A DNA stretch of 64,000 bases. Origin: Cycas panzhihuaensis. Taxonomy: Eukaryota > Cycadophyta. Below the pieces are notes generated by a model. The model made no database searches. It was not told where the DNA came from and worked only from the letters and a program-made list of their open reading frames with translations. Shown here one piece after another: positions 43,857 through 56,061 of the stretch. Position 1 is the first letter of the stretch; each line of letters starts with the position of its first letter. The stretch is taken from positions 97,719,741 to 97,783,740 of the forward strand of contig CM041465.1 of the NCBI GenBank assembly GCA_023213395.1, given 5' to 3'. The position numbers and the translations under genes were made by a program.

Positions 43857-46260
43857 ATCTCCACCTTAACAACAATTTACCTAGTATCTTTTTTGGACCA
43901 TTCATCACCTTTTTTGTAAGCCAAGAGAAGTCAAATACCATTTGAACTTCTCTAATAGTACTACATTTATGAATATGTTAGCACAATTTTATTTTATATT
44001 AACCTTCTTAAGTGCCACTCCACCTACTTCTATAACTTGTCTAACACAATGGTTCTTAAGAGTAATATGCTTTGTCCTACTATGATAAGATGGATTCTTT
44101 GCTAAGTAAATGGCACTTTGACTATCACAAAATACCTTTACCTTTTCTAATTTTATTTTAAGTTAAACCAATAGACCCTACAACTAGATTGATTCTTTAT
44201 AAGTATGTACTATAGTAACATATTCTGCTTCTGTAGTTGATAATGCAATTATTCTTTATAATTTTGACATCTAACTAACCAAATCATTTACAAGAGTAAA
44301 TAAATAACCTGAAGTAGACATTCTTTTATTCAAATCTCCTATAAAGTTTAAATCAACATATCTATAAACCTAATTATCTATACCTTTAAACATGATATAA
44401 TAGTCACTTGTGCCCCTCAAATACTTAAGCATATATTTCATTGATACCCAATGTTCCTTTCCTAGATTTACCATAAACTTACTAACTACATGTGAAATGT
44501 TAGGTCTTGTGCATATAATAGTATACATCATACTTCCTACTACACTAGCATAAGGTACACAAAATATATAATCATTTTCTTATTTATTACTAAGACTCAT
44601 ACTCAAAAAAAATTTGAAATGGGAAGCTAATGGGATACTCATTAGTTTCACATTTGCCATACTAAATCTAGTTAGCACCTTCTCCATATATTTCTAGTGT
44701 GATAACCATAGCTTACAATTTTTCCTATCTCTATGTATTTCCATGCCTAAAATTTATTTTACAACTCCTATATCCTTCATATCAAAAGTCCTACCTAATT
44801 GAGCCTTTAACTTATTGATTTGTACCATGCTCTTGCTTGTAACCAATATGTTATAAAAATACAATACCAAGACAATGAATAAGCCATTGTCTAAGAATTT
44901 AAAGTAAATATAATGATCATACTCACTTCTTTTAAAATTTTGGCTCTTCATAAAGGCATTAAACTTCTTGTACCATTACCTGGGTGATTACTTTAGGCCA
45001 TACAATGATTTCCTGAGCTTATAAATAAGTCTTTTCTTCTCATCCTATACAAACCCTTCTGTTTGATCTATATAGATCTCCTCATCTAAATATCCATGTA
45101 GAAAATCTATTTTTACATCTAACTACTCCAACTCCAAATCTAGAGAAGCTACCAATGCTAACAAAACTCAAATTGAAATAAGTTTGACACTTGTGAAAGA
45201 TCTCATAAAAATCAATACCTACTTTCTATGCAAAGCCTTTAGCCACCAGTCTTGCCCTGTATTTGTTAATCTTTCCATCAACATCTCATTTCTTCATGAA
45301 AACCCACCTACAACTAATAATCTTCTTGCCATGTGGAAGTTCTACCAAGTCCCATGAATTATTTTTCTTCAAAGTATCTATTTCTTCCTGTATAGCCCTC
45401 TTCAACTTCTCACTATGGATATCATCTACGACTTCCCGATAACATGTATGATCACCATCATTAGAAACCAAAGTAATAGAGATAGAAGGGAATTATCTAT
45501 TAGGTGGATGACTAACTTATATAGATCTTCTAATAGTTGGTGGAGGAGTATCCACATACTCCTATAAATCTACTACAGATTCATCTTTAGAAAGGTCTTT
45601 CTGCTCTTTTATTTATAAAGATGGATGGGTCTCAAGCTTTACCTATTGATGTTTAGCTTTTTACTCTTATTTCATTTTAACTTCTACATTGACTAATTTT
45701 AGGAAGGGAGACTCATCAAATACAACATCTCTCTTAATAGTGATTTTGTAGGTAGTAGGATCCTACAACCTATATCCCTTTACACCATCTCTATTACCAT
45801 AACCAATAAAGATATATCTCTTGGATTTTGAGTTTAATTTTAAATGTTAACTTTTATTAGTTAAGGCATAAGCATCATAACCAAAAAATTTTAAATTTGA
45901 ATAGTTACATGGATGTCTAGTCCATGCCTCTTCAAGAATCTTATAGTCTATTGCAAGTGATGGTGACCTGTTTACCAAATAATAAGTTATTTGAATAACT
46001 TCTACCCATAAGCCCTACTTCACTCCTCTATTACTTAGTATGCTTCTCACTCTTTTCAAGAATGTTCTATTCATATGCTTAACTATGCCATTCTACTATG
46101 GAGTATAGCTAGTGGCTTTATGTCTTTCGATCCTAGCTTCTCTGCAATAGTTATCAAACTCTAAGGAGTTGAACTCACCTCTATTATCAGTTCTTAAATA
46201 TTTAATTGACCTACCAGTGCTCTTCTTAATGAGATCCTTGAACTGCTTAAACATACTAAA
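43857..46260 (-). pseudogene. CopC RNase H, RT and integrase end
   Basis: Begins with a PPT (43857-43871, - strand). It matches CopD 38210-40560 throughout. RT pieces are open at 44951-44754 (KSQNFKRSEYDHYIYFKF, LGRTFDMKDIG) and 45471-45286 (NNSWDLVELPHGKKIISCRW). The catalytic box has become YFYNIL, losing both Asp. Stops and frameshifts are denser than in CopD. Confidence 0.82.
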
Positions 46261-47346
46261 ATTTTTAAATTTCCTTTTTAAAAAATAGACCTATACCTTT
46301 TTGGAGTGATCATCTATAAATATTATAAAGTACAATGATCCTCCATAAGATATTATAGGGGCTCATTCCCCATATATCCAAATGTATATAATCCAAAACA
46401 CCTTTACTAGTGTAACTCCCTACTTTAAACTTGAGTCTACACTACTTTTTAAAAGTACAATATTTATAAAAAGTCAAATTTAAAAGTTGCAAGTTAGGAA
46501 TCCTTAAGTCCTCTCTCACTCATGTGCCCAAGTCTTTGATGCTATAACTGAGCTAGATATTTTGCAGTCTTTGATGTTGTAGCTGCATGGCTGACATCTA
46601 TACTTTCCACTAAAATGTAAAGGTTTCTTTTCTGCAAGGCTTTCATATCAATAAAGGCATACTTTGATACCTTTAAAACTCCTTCATGGCCTATATACTT
46701 ATAACTACCAGGATCTAGTTCACCCAAGGAAATTAGATTTCTTTTTAGATTAGGTTTATGTCTAACTTCAGTTAACATTCTTACTACAACATCGAACATT
46801 TTAATTATGATGCTACCAATGCCTAATATCTTATAGGAAACTTTATTTCCCATAAGTACATCACCAGCATTAAGAGGTTGGTATGATGAAAACTAACTCC
46901 TATATAGATATATATGGTATGAAGCACCCAAATCTAATAACCAATCATGATGATAATGGAAAACATTATAAGAAATTAAGACATCATCATCTATACCCTG
47001 ATTCAACTCCACCTAATTAGCCTCCTTGGTAGGATCTTCCTTTTTTTGGAACTCCTTCCTTTTGTAGAAATCCTTTTTAAGGTGATCTGTCTTATTGCAG
47101 TGCTAATATTTGAGCTTACTCTTCTTGCTTTTTAAATTTAACCTCGATGTATCACTAGACCTTTATCCTCTCTCAATCATTCTGCCCCTTATTGCCATAG
47201 CTTTTAGTGTGAAGGTTTCAATATTGGACTTCCTCCTTACTTCTACCATCAATAAAGCACTCATAATAGAATCATAGTCTAATTCATCTATAGTGCTAAA
47301 ACTAATTAAGGTGATAATATTATCCCAAGATTCCAGTAATGAATAT
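46261..47346 (-). pseudogene. CopC protease, integrase start and gag 3' part
   Basis: 46853-46542 is open: the protease end and pre-integrase region (MGNKVSYKILGIGSI, NLISLGELDPGSYKY). 47346-46900 is the gag 3' half with a degenerate zinc knuckle. It ends where CopB inserted (TSD AATAT). Confidence 0.8.
47342..47346. repeat. TSD of CopB (AATAT, left copy)
   Basis: Repeated exactly at 54871-54875. CopD has the undisturbed target (GGTAATGAATATAACAAGG) at about 41653-41671, which confirms the site. Confidence 0.85.
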
Positions 47347-47655
47347 AAAAAGTTAATATATCAAGGTTATTTGTGGAGATTAATTATATGACCTTAGGAT
47401 ATATTGATTAGAATTAGTCTCTTAATAAAATACACTTTATGTACATTTAGATGTAATTTTGAGTTTATGTCATTAGGCAAGAAAACCGTAACCTTAATGC
47501 TTACCCTCAATAATAAAAGATAAAATCTCAAGGAGGAAGTTATTATTCATTCTCACCTCCAAGCTTGCTCTTATATCTTGTTTCATCTATTTTTCATACT
47601 CCATTTTTATTGTGTGCATGTGAGTGATTTATTCCCTAGATCCATCCTTCCTTCA
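47347..47655 (+). repeat. CopB 5' LTR (about 309 bp)
   Basis: Aligned with 54558-54869. Ends ...CCTTCCTTCA two bases before the PBS. Confidence 0.9.
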
Positions 47656-47657
47656 TG

Positions 47658-47669
47658 TGGTATCAGAGC
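47658..47669 (+). promoter_or_regulatory. CopB primer binding site
   Basis: TGGTATCAGAGC, unmutated, in contrast to the decayed site of CopA. Confidence 0.93.
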
Positions 47670-49589
47670 TAAAAATGGATCTATTCACTCCATTCCACTT
47701 GCATGGAGTCATTTTGCCTCTCCTTCACCTTCAATATGAAGTATTAATAGTGCATTCATTATTTTTAACATTTTGAGAGCTTAAAATTATAGTACTTTAT
47801 ATGTTAATACTCTTTATATATGTGTAGAAGTAGTCCCAGAAGCATTATGGAACAGTCCTAGAAGCATTAAAGGCCTATAATTTCATAAAAAAATTTAACC
47901 ATCTCAGAATTTAATGAAATTTAGCACACAAGGTCACCTTGACTAGAGGATCATTTTTGTCTTATAGATTAACTTTAGATTCAGCTTGAAACAGTGAGTT
48001 TTGTCTATGAAAAAAAGGTAAAATTTATGGATAAGTGATTTAAGGCACTTTTCCCAATAAAATTCTTTAATTATTAACTAAAAATATGAAAGTTTTATTA
48101 AGGGATCTAGTATATTTATCTCTTAGGATTAGTTTAAGATAAATCTCATCAAATTTCATTTGTTGGTTAATGAGATCTATGTAGTTTTCTTACGGTTGTT
48201 GATTTTGCCTACTCAACCTCACAAAGGACATTGCAAGGGTATTTTGGGCAGTGTTTTGGTAGAATTTGGAGGTGGTGTAGAAGGGAAAGTTAATGTACAT
48301 GTCAAAATATAACTTTTGACATATTGAAGTTTAGGTTATGAGACCGTGGATCTGACAAGATTTTGCTTTTGTGCTTTTTTGGGCAGAAATTTTTTTTGTT
48401 CCTTTTCAGAAATCTGACTTCACAACTCTATCAAAAATGATATTCTAAGCACTTTTTCCTTTTGTCATAAATTCAGATTTCATCATTTAAACCTTCATAT
48501 TTGTAATTTTTAAAAAATTTACCCATTTATCATTATTTATACATTTTGTGAAAAAATCATAAAATAGGGAAAAATAACATGCATATAAATTTAGAAAAAT
48601 TAGTATTTTAGTAGAAAATTGAGCCAATTTTTAGCCTATTATGGATTTTGTATCAAAACTTTGAAAAACACATTTGGAAACATTGTACTAAAGCAAGGGA
48701 AATCCTGGATTGAAAGTAACATTTGGTTCCTCTACTAAATCTAGCATGCTTTTTCTATTTACACACATAACATAAAGCATCATATAAAGCAATAACAACA
48801 ACAAAACAAGTACAAAAAGTAAGTAAGCATATTTGGTAACTTTCCATTTCAGTTTTTAGTTATATGAAAATATATTACACTATTCCTAAAAAGAATCTCA
48901 TCTGTATGATCTATACCGCCAACTCTTGACTTATGCATGCTCTCTTTGGTTGAAATAGACTAAGGTTAGCCAAAGTCCAAGTCCTAAGGGAGGTGTGAGT
49001 TTCATACTAGGTCTAATCTTAACCTGAATAGTAGTGGAAGGACAAGTTAGTCATACCTATAGCGTCTAATCAAGGATAATTTTGAAAACCACCCAGGAAA
49101 ATTGAAAACCTTAATGTAAGATTAAAATTAACCCAGTCTAATATCTTTCATAGCCATGGGATATGCAGTACCATTTGACTCTTTGGAGGAGGTATATAGC
49201 TGCTCATTAGTGAACTAGGTAAGGACTAGAAGTACCTGAGCTCCACTGTGACTTGGATTTCATCACCAAGCACAGGTGCGGGTATCGCAGGTGAAAGCCT
49301 TAATCATATACTAGAAGTCTTAGGCATCGAAACCTCACCTACATTTGGATATAAGTGAGAGGTTAGTGGCATAGCATGTCACCACTCTTTTCCAGCTTTA
49401 TGTTAGGCCTCATTCTTGCTTATATTCATTTTTTTATAGTTGTTAAAAAATATTTAATTATTGCTTACTTCTCATCATAGCATTTATTTCTACATCCCTA
49501 CTGCACCAGGTGTACTAGCCATAGGTGTGAATGGTACATACTTCTATCATCACTTCTACTTCTTCATCATAACCATGTCATCTTAATTT
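47670..49589 (+). other. CopB leader
   Basis: About 1.9 kb without coding support, similar in length to the CopA leader and matching it in places (49200-49290). Confidence 0.65.
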
Positions 49590-50600
49590 AAGCAGAATGT
49601 TAACTGCATATTAAAAGGTAAATAAAATTGGTGGTACACTGGAGTTAAAAATGCTGCAAAGTATAAAGGCCTTTAGAGAGCCTATTTGTAGCCTACACCC
49701 AGCATACTAGCAATAACTATAATATTTGCTTCAAGTGAATCTTCCCCAATAGCTCCTATAGATACTACAGCCAAACTATAATAGGAGATAGATGATGAAA
49801 AGATTCGTGTAGGAATTCTGTTGGTCACTGATCACTCCTTGCATAACTTGATTAATAAAGAGTAATATGATACAGCTTAGAAGGTCCTTGAAGTTCTTAA
49901 GAAGAACTTTGATACCAAATCAGATTTAGAATTTGTTTATCTTATTCTGAAAATGAGCAAATTAAAAATATAGAAGGGATAAGCTCATGAAATAATAAAT
50001 CTCCTTTGACTAATCAAATAGGCAATTGATAAATATTTTAAGACCCAATGTATCACTTGGGCATTCTTGATCTAGTCATGTCTACATATTCTTGATTATA
50101 AAAACTTGCTTGAAAGTCTTCAATCTAGTGGAATATTAAAGACACTCAACTTTGAAGTACTTGCTAATAAGTTCATTAAATTTAACAAGACCTTTGATAC
50201 GAACTTTGTAGCCTTTGACTCTCTTCCAGATGTAGCTTTTGAGGTAGAAGAAGAAGTTTGCTATGCAAGAAATCAAGGTCCCTCTCATGGTAGAGGAAAT
50301 AACTGATGAAGAGAAAGAGGAAGAAATATAGAAAATCATCCACAAGGTTAATCAAACCCTTAGTTATAGCCTCGACGGTCTCAAGGCCAAGGGCCACCTC
50401 AACAAAGAGCAAGATAGTCATGCCAAACTAGTACCTCTTCAGGTACGGGTAATCAAACTATTATGTGTGATTAGTATAACCATAAAGGACACTTAGAAAA
50501 AGACTACAGAACCACCACTTATAAGTTGGCTAAGTTCTAACCAAAACATGGAGTTCACAATGTTGAAGAAACTTGTGAAGAATCCTTTAGTAGTGTAAGT
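49590..50600 (+). pseudogene. CopB gag
   Basis: Reads WWYTGVKNAAKYKGL near 49630 and then KVLKVLKKNFDTKSDLEFVY-type capsid sequence. The stretch 50106-50303 is open (LQSSGILKTLNFEVLANKF, then SLPDVAFEVEEEV). The zinc knuckle at about 50467-50510 reads C.QYNHKGHLEKDY, missing Cys ligands. Several stops. Confidence 0.8.
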
Positions 50601-51189
50601 TTTATATAAGCACATATTTAAAGAATTGAGGGATCTTCAACATCAAATACCATTGACCAACCAAAGAGATACTTTGAAGCTTGATATGGATATATCACTT
50701 GTGAATTCCCTTTACCAATACCAAGCCCTATTGGAATTGCCAATAGTATGGCTTCAATCGATGGACAATGGATCATGGACACAGGAGCAACTTAACATAT
50801 GATATGCAATCGTAGTCTATATCAAACATTTAACTCAAATATTCAAGGAGTTGTTCACATGGCTGATAAATCACAACCTATTGAAGGAATTAGTAACATT
50901 CACCTAAAACTTCTAGGCCTAGAAGATTTTCCATTGCTTGATGTCTTATACATACCCAATCTTAAATAAAACCTACTCTCCTTATCCATACTTATCTCTC
51001 GTGGATTTGATTTTAGTGTAACCATAAATAACTAGACTCTCCAGGTCATTCACCTCTAACTAATTGGGTGGTTTTGACTAGATATCTCTCTGACAAACTC
51101 TTTCAACTAAATGACTCTCCATCTTTTGAAGCCCAGTGTGCCTAAAGCCCTTATGCCAATGAATAATTTGTATTTAATTCCATCTTGAC
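50601..51189 (+). pseudogene. CopB protease
   Basis: WIMDTGAT.HM at about 50773-50805. The catalytic DTGA is intact, unlike CopA (DTRA), followed by a TAA. The family tail LLDVLYIPNLK.NLLSLS leads to the integrase. Confidence 0.8.
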
Positions 51190-52095
51190 CCACCTAACGT
51201 TATCACTAGAAGCTCTTTGGTATGCTCGCATGGGCCATGTTTACATTGATAGACTTAGAGATCTTTCTAACACTCCTCCAAATCTTCTAAAGTTCTCCTC
51301 TAAGCCCTTTACATATGAAGCTTGTATCATTACCAAATCTCATCGATAACCATTTCCCAAAAGTCAGTGGAAATCAAGCCATTCATTATAATTAGTATGC
51401 TCTGATTTGTGTGGGCTAATGCCCATTCCTTCAATAAAGGGTAAATTATATTACATCTCTTTCATTGATGATTTTACTAGAAAAATATGGGTAGCTTTTC
51501 TACATAAGAAAGATGAAGCCTTCCATGTATTCAAAGAATTCAAAGCCCTCACTAAAAAAGAGTTAGGTTATCAACTCAAATGTCTTTGAACTGATAATGG
51601 TGGCAAATATACCTCACATGAGTTTGAAATCTACCTTTAACACAATAGTATCAAGTATTAAACAACAGTAGCAGGTACCCCATAGCAAAATGGAGTTGTC
51701 GAGCACATGAACTAGACAATCATGAACATGGCTTAGGTTATGTTGATATACAAAAATATACCTGCCTACCTATGTGTCAAAGTAATCTGAATTATTGTTT
51801 ATTATATTAATGTTATTAGCCCATCAAAGGAAGGATAAACACCTAATGAAAAGTGGTTAGGACAAGCCCCTATTATTCACTACTTTAAAATTTTGTGCTC
51901 TACATGTTATACCTACATTATGGATTTAAATCGAAAAAAACTCTAGCCAAGGGCACTTAAATATATATTTGTTATATATTTTATGGATAAGAAAGGGTAT
52001 AAGGTCTTTATACCTTCACAATGAAAAATTATCATTACTAGAGATGTCATTTCTATGGAGACAAAGGATCAGTTACTTAAACTAAACTCGCTATA
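51190..52095 (+). pseudogene. CopB integrase
   Basis: Zinc region ALWYARMGHVYIDRL...YEACIITKSHR (one His and one Cys replaced by Tyr). Core with the motif YYISFIDDFTRKIWVAFLHK (open 51407-51586), TDNGGKYTSHEF (second Asp) and NGVVEHMN (Glu kept). C-terminal GYKVFIPSQ. About a dozen stops, mostly TAA/TAG where Gln or Trp is expected. Confidence 0.87.
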
Positions 52096-52132
52096 ATCAT
52101 GTTATCAAGTATGATGTTCAGATTCTAAAATT

Positions 52133-52155
52133 TTGGGGGGGGGGGGAGGGGGGGA
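52133..52155. repeat. poly-G tract in CopB
   Basis: About 21 G in 23 bases, broken by a single A and ended by ATAG. It sits just after the integrase, at the place where CopA has a shorter run of 8 C (G in its sense) at 11818-11825. Confidence 0.9.
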
Positions 52156-52619
52156 TAGACAAATTACTCCAAATATTAGAAGATGATAATAAAGCCTTGG
52201 AGGATATAAGCTATGACTCTAAATTGATGAGTGTGCATCCAACATCATCCTTTGAAGATAGTATAATTAACAAAGGCAAAGCCTTTATAGAAGAACCATT
52301 CTCTCCATCTTTAGTCGACAAAGGTAAAATAATGGTAAAAGGACCATCTTCCTTAGGCGCATCAACATCCTCCTCATAAAATAATCATATTAATAAACAA
52401 GATGATAACTAAGAAATTGAGAAAATAAAAACTTCATTCCCAACTCGAGGATCTCAAGAAGCCTACCAATTCAATAAGGATATACGACCAGATGAGGTGG
52501 ATAAAACTAGTACTTGAAGTGCCCATAGAGTAAGGATGTAGGAATCATTATATACTAAGCTTGAACTGGTATAACTGCACCTTACTCTTAATGAATATCT
52601 CCTAACATACCAAGAAGCT
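52156..52619 (+). other. CopB linker between integrase and RT
   Basis: Ser/Lys/Glu-rich coding remnant. A 60-codon stretch at 52197-52376 is open but has no domain. Confidence 0.5.
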
Positions 52620-53575
52620 ATAAAACATACAACTTGGAGAAATGCCATGAATGAAGAGTACCAATCTCTTATTAAAAATACTACATAAAAGCTCATTAAT
52701 CTACCACTTAGTAGAAAGGTCATTTAAAATAAATGAGTGTTCAAAAATAAATATAAATCAGATGGCACCCTTGAAAAACATAAGGTGAGGTTGGTTTCTA
52801 AAGGATTTACATCAAGGGAAGGCATCAACTACACTGAAGTCTTTACATCTATAACTAAGTAGCCCATAATTAGAACTCATGTGGCCTTAGCTAATCAACA
52901 GGGTTAGAAAATCTACCAACTCGATATTAAGACCATGTTTCTCAATAGAGATCTTGAAGAAGAAATTTACATGGCTCAGCTAGAAAGATATAAGATTGAA
53001 GTTTAAGAGCATACGGTTTATAGGCTTAGAAAGTCCTTATATGGCCTTAAACAAGCCCCTCATGCTTGGTTTTCCAAGTTGTCTAAAAGAATAAGGCAAC
53101 TTGGATACAAGATTTGTGACTACCAAGATATTGATAGAACATTATTTATCAAGTGCCATAAGGATAAAGTCACTTATCTCATAATCTTTGTGGATGACAT
53201 GCTAGTAATAAGTAATAAGCTAGTTAAAAAAGGACCTTGGAAAAATATTTAAATTATCTGACCTCAGTTTAATGAAATATTATTTTGGAATTGAAGTAAT
53301 ACAAAAGAATAGAAAATTTTTCCTCCCTTAAGAAAAATACATCAATGATCTTCTAACCAAGTTTCAGTTAGAAGATGCTCAACCAATGATTTTACCTATG
53401 GACCCTAATACCAAACTCTCAGTTGAAGGTGACACTAGGGAGGTAGATGCAACACTCTATAGGAAACTTATAGGTAGTCTCATCTACACTACCAATACAA
53501 AGCTAGATATTGCACACTCTATTAGAATTCTTGCTCATTACATGACAAATCCTAAGCAAAATCATTGGTAGGTAG
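52620..53575 (+). pseudogene. CopB reverse transcriptase
   Basis: WRNAMNEEYQSLIKN, KHKVRLVSKGFTSREG, IYQLDIKTMFLNRDLEEEI (first Asp), SLYGLKQAPHAWF and IIFVDDMLV (53188-53210, catalytic pair intact), then SLIYTTNTKLDIAHS. Gln and Trp codons are often TAA/TAG. Counterpart of CopA 10414-11405. Confidence 0.88.
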
Positions 53576-54060
53576 TAGTGTAAGTGTTGAGATACCTTAA
53601 GATGACTACCAAATATGGTCTATTGTATAAAATTGATTCAGGCTTCAAATGTTTTACATACACAAACTCATACTTTATAGGAGATCTACATCTGGGTATG
53701 TAACATTTTTTGGAATAGCACCAATATCATGGAGATCTAGACAATAGAAGATAGTTGTAGATTCAACTGTCAAAGCTGAATACATTACTACTTTTGAGAC
53801 CAGTAAGGAGGTGATATGGCTGAGAAAATTATTAAAAACATTAAATATCACCCAAATAAGTCCTACAAGTCTTCATATAGATAATCAATTAGTAATTTGC
53901 ATGGAAAAAAATCCTATATTTCATGAACATACCAAATACATAAGTATAAAAGTCCATAGGATTAGAGAACTTGTTTATGATAGCACAATTCAACTAGAAT
54001 ACTACCCCACAATAGATCAAGTGGCTGATATCTTCACTAAATAGCTACAAAAGGTGAAGT
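53576..54060 (+). pseudogene. CopB RNase H
   Basis: 53811-54041 is open: LRKLLKTLNITQISPTSLHI, NPIFHEHTKYISIKVHRIRE and LEYYPTIDQVADIFTK, the C-terminal copia RNase H. The region 53741-53770 is the uninterrupted version of the CopE target in CopA. Confidence 0.9.
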
Positions 54061-54546
54061 TTGAATAGTTTTGAAGGAAGCTCATCCTTGGGCCCTCCAT
54101 CTTCGACTAATCAATGAAGATGGTAACAAGATCATCATACTCTATTCTCTTTGTGAAAACCCCTTGTAGATGTAGAAGAATAAGAGTAAGTCTCTGCTAT
54201 ATCCTGTTTATGAAAACTCCATGTGGATATGAAAGGATAAGGATTGTACTAGTTTTGAAAAATCATAACCTATAAAAACCCAAAAAGGCATAAGGGGTGA
54301 CCAAACGATATATGGAGGCTTAGCAGACTAAGCTGCACATTTAAGTTACTTGGCTATCAGGCTACATCAAAGAGGCACCTTAGTCATTTTGATTTATAAA
54401 AGGGCTTATAGATATTATAAAGTTTGTGGGTTTTATTCCCCATGAGGGTTTTCCCACAAAAATGTCATTTAAAATTTTAATGTAATAATGAGGCTCAAAT
54501 GAAGACCTCATAGAATAGATTTTCTAAAAAATGACCTTCCACCATT
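54061..54546 (+). other. CopB 3' untranslated region
   Basis: Holds the diverged 57-bp-type duplication (GAAAACCCCTTGTAGATG and GAAAACTCCATGTGGATA at about 54157 and 54213) shared with CopA. Confidence 0.6.
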
Positions 54547-54557
54547 AAGGGGGGGAT
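54547..54557 (+). promoter_or_regulatory. CopB polypurine tract
   Basis: AAGGGGGGGAT directly before the 3' LTR. Confidence 0.85.
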
Positions 54558-54869
54558 TGAAAGAGGTTAATGTATTAAGGTTATTTATGTAGATTAATTA
54601 TATGACCTTAGGATATATTGATTAGCATTAGTCTCTTAATAAAATGCTCTTTATATGCATTTAAATGTAATTTTAGGTTTATGTCATTAGGTGAAAAAAT
54701 CCTAACCGTAATGCTCACCCTCAATAATAAAAGTTAAAATCTCAAGGAGGAGGTTATTATTCATTCTCACCTCCAAGTTTTCTCTCATATCTTGTTTCAT
54801 CTCTTTTTCATTCTCCATTACCATCGTATGCATGTGAGTGATTTATTCCTTAAATCTATCCTTCCTTCA
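54558..54869 (+). repeat. CopB 3' LTR (312 bp)
   Basis: TG...CA termini kept. Followed after one base by the TSD AATAT at 54871-54875. Confidence 0.92.
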
Positions 54870-54870
54870 A

Positions 54871-55330
54871 AATATAACAAGGTAATAACCTTATCCTCAT
54901 CCTTAATTGTGATATTAATATTAGCTAACTGATAAATAAGAGTATTAAAAATATTTAAATGATCAATAATTTTTGTACCTTCCTTTATCTGTAATGAGTA
55001 CAGCTACCTCTTCAAGTAGATTTGATTCGTCATTGATTTAGTTATGTACAAGCCTTCTAATTGGGTCCATAATCTTATTGTTATCTTCTTCCTTATGATG
55101 TTAAATAGAACTTCATTTGCCAAGCATAATCATATTATGCTAAGAGCCCTTTTGTCTAGATCATCCCACTCGTCATCGTCCATCCCTGTGGGTTTCTTTG
55201 ATTTATCTATAAGAACTCTGTACGAACCTTGTTGTACCAAAACATCATATGCTTTTACCTTTCATAACTTGAAGTTATTCTTTTCATTGAATTTCTCCAC
55301 ACTGAACTTTACATTTACCAGTTTTGTCAT
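54871..55330 (-). pseudogene. CopC gag, 5' part
   Basis: On the - strand from the ATG at 55330 it reads the family N terminus (K.VNVKFSVEKFNEKNNF), matching CopD 42120-41660. It breaks off at the CopB TSD. Confidence 0.82.
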
Positions 55331-55388
55331 TTGGTATAGAAAAATCTAACACCAAAACCTTCATAAACTCATCACAAAAATAAAAGTG

Positions 55389-55401
55389 GCTCCCATACCA
55401 C
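55389..55401 (-). promoter_or_regulatory. CopC primer binding site
   Basis: On the - strand TGGTATGGGAGCC beside the 5' LTR, two changes from the initiator-Met type. Confidence 0.85.
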
Positions 55402-55402
55402 T

Positions 55403-56061
55403 TGTTGAGAAAACTAGATCCCATTAGCCAAAAACTGCCACTAAGATCTAAACTATTTTGTAAATAGTTACAGGAATTAAAACTGAAACTTAACATACAA
55501 GTTCTTAAACTAGAGATAATATAATAAATAAATTAGAAAGCCAAAGCATCATAAATACACTAGATATAATGTGGTAAAATCTTAGCAGTGTGCTAGGAAA
55601 ATGTCCACACAAGAAAGGTATCAATCTTTATTATCAAAGAATAGAGAAATGTACATAATCTGTAATAAAATATTCACAACAATAATAACTAGCTGCTCAA
55701 CTCCTCACAGTACATCTAATACATCGAACACCATTAACATAATAAAAAATACCATAAATCAGGCTATATAAGAGAGTCATATAAAGCACAAATCTTGTCC
55801 ATTAAATCTGGGGTATTTTCGAATGAATGGCCCTGACTCTCTTTACAATTTAGTATGCTTTTTAGTATTAGATTTTTGGGCTGAGGATTACTACCCCTAA
55901 ACCCCCTCTTTGCAGGGGGAGGGTTCCAACACCAACCGTACCCCCTGACTAAGGGGGGCTCTCACCCCCTTGGATCCCTCTAAAAAAGCTTAAAGGAGAA
56001 ACTGTGCTACCAACCTATCAAAATTTTAGCTTCCAAAATATTATTATCATATTATCTAACA
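55403..56061 (-). repeat. CopC 5' LTR (659 bp)
   Basis: Partner of 43199-43856, TG...CA intact, GC-rich block at about 55885-55985. Confidence 0.92.

Larger units (their letters stand above)
47347..54869 (+). mobile_element. CopB: Ty1/copia element inserted in CopC gag, relative of CopA
   Basis: LTRs, PBS, leader, gag, protease, integrase, RT, RNase H and PPT in copia order on the + strand. The left LTR has lost its first three bases (TGA in the right copy). It shares leader, coding order, G tract and 3' duplication with CopA. It shows the empty site of the CopE insertion at about 53745-53770. Coding is broken by many stops. Confidence 0.93.
43199..56061 (-). mobile_element. CopC: Ty1/copia element in the T1 3' region, split by CopB
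   Basis: LTRs at 43199-43856 and 55403-56061 (658/659 bp), the PBS, and gag to RNase H on the - strand, interrupted in gag by CopB. Flanks are AATCA (43194-43198) and AATTG (56062-56066), a weak TSD (3 of 5). Without CopB it is about 5.3 kb, the same as CopD. It is more decayed than CopD. Confidence 0.9.

Noticed and set aside
55044-55349. 101-codon + strand ORF, with a similar one at 41828-42157
   Set aside because: Both are the reverse strand of the CopC/CopD gag start; shared because the elements are homologous, not because the + strand codes.
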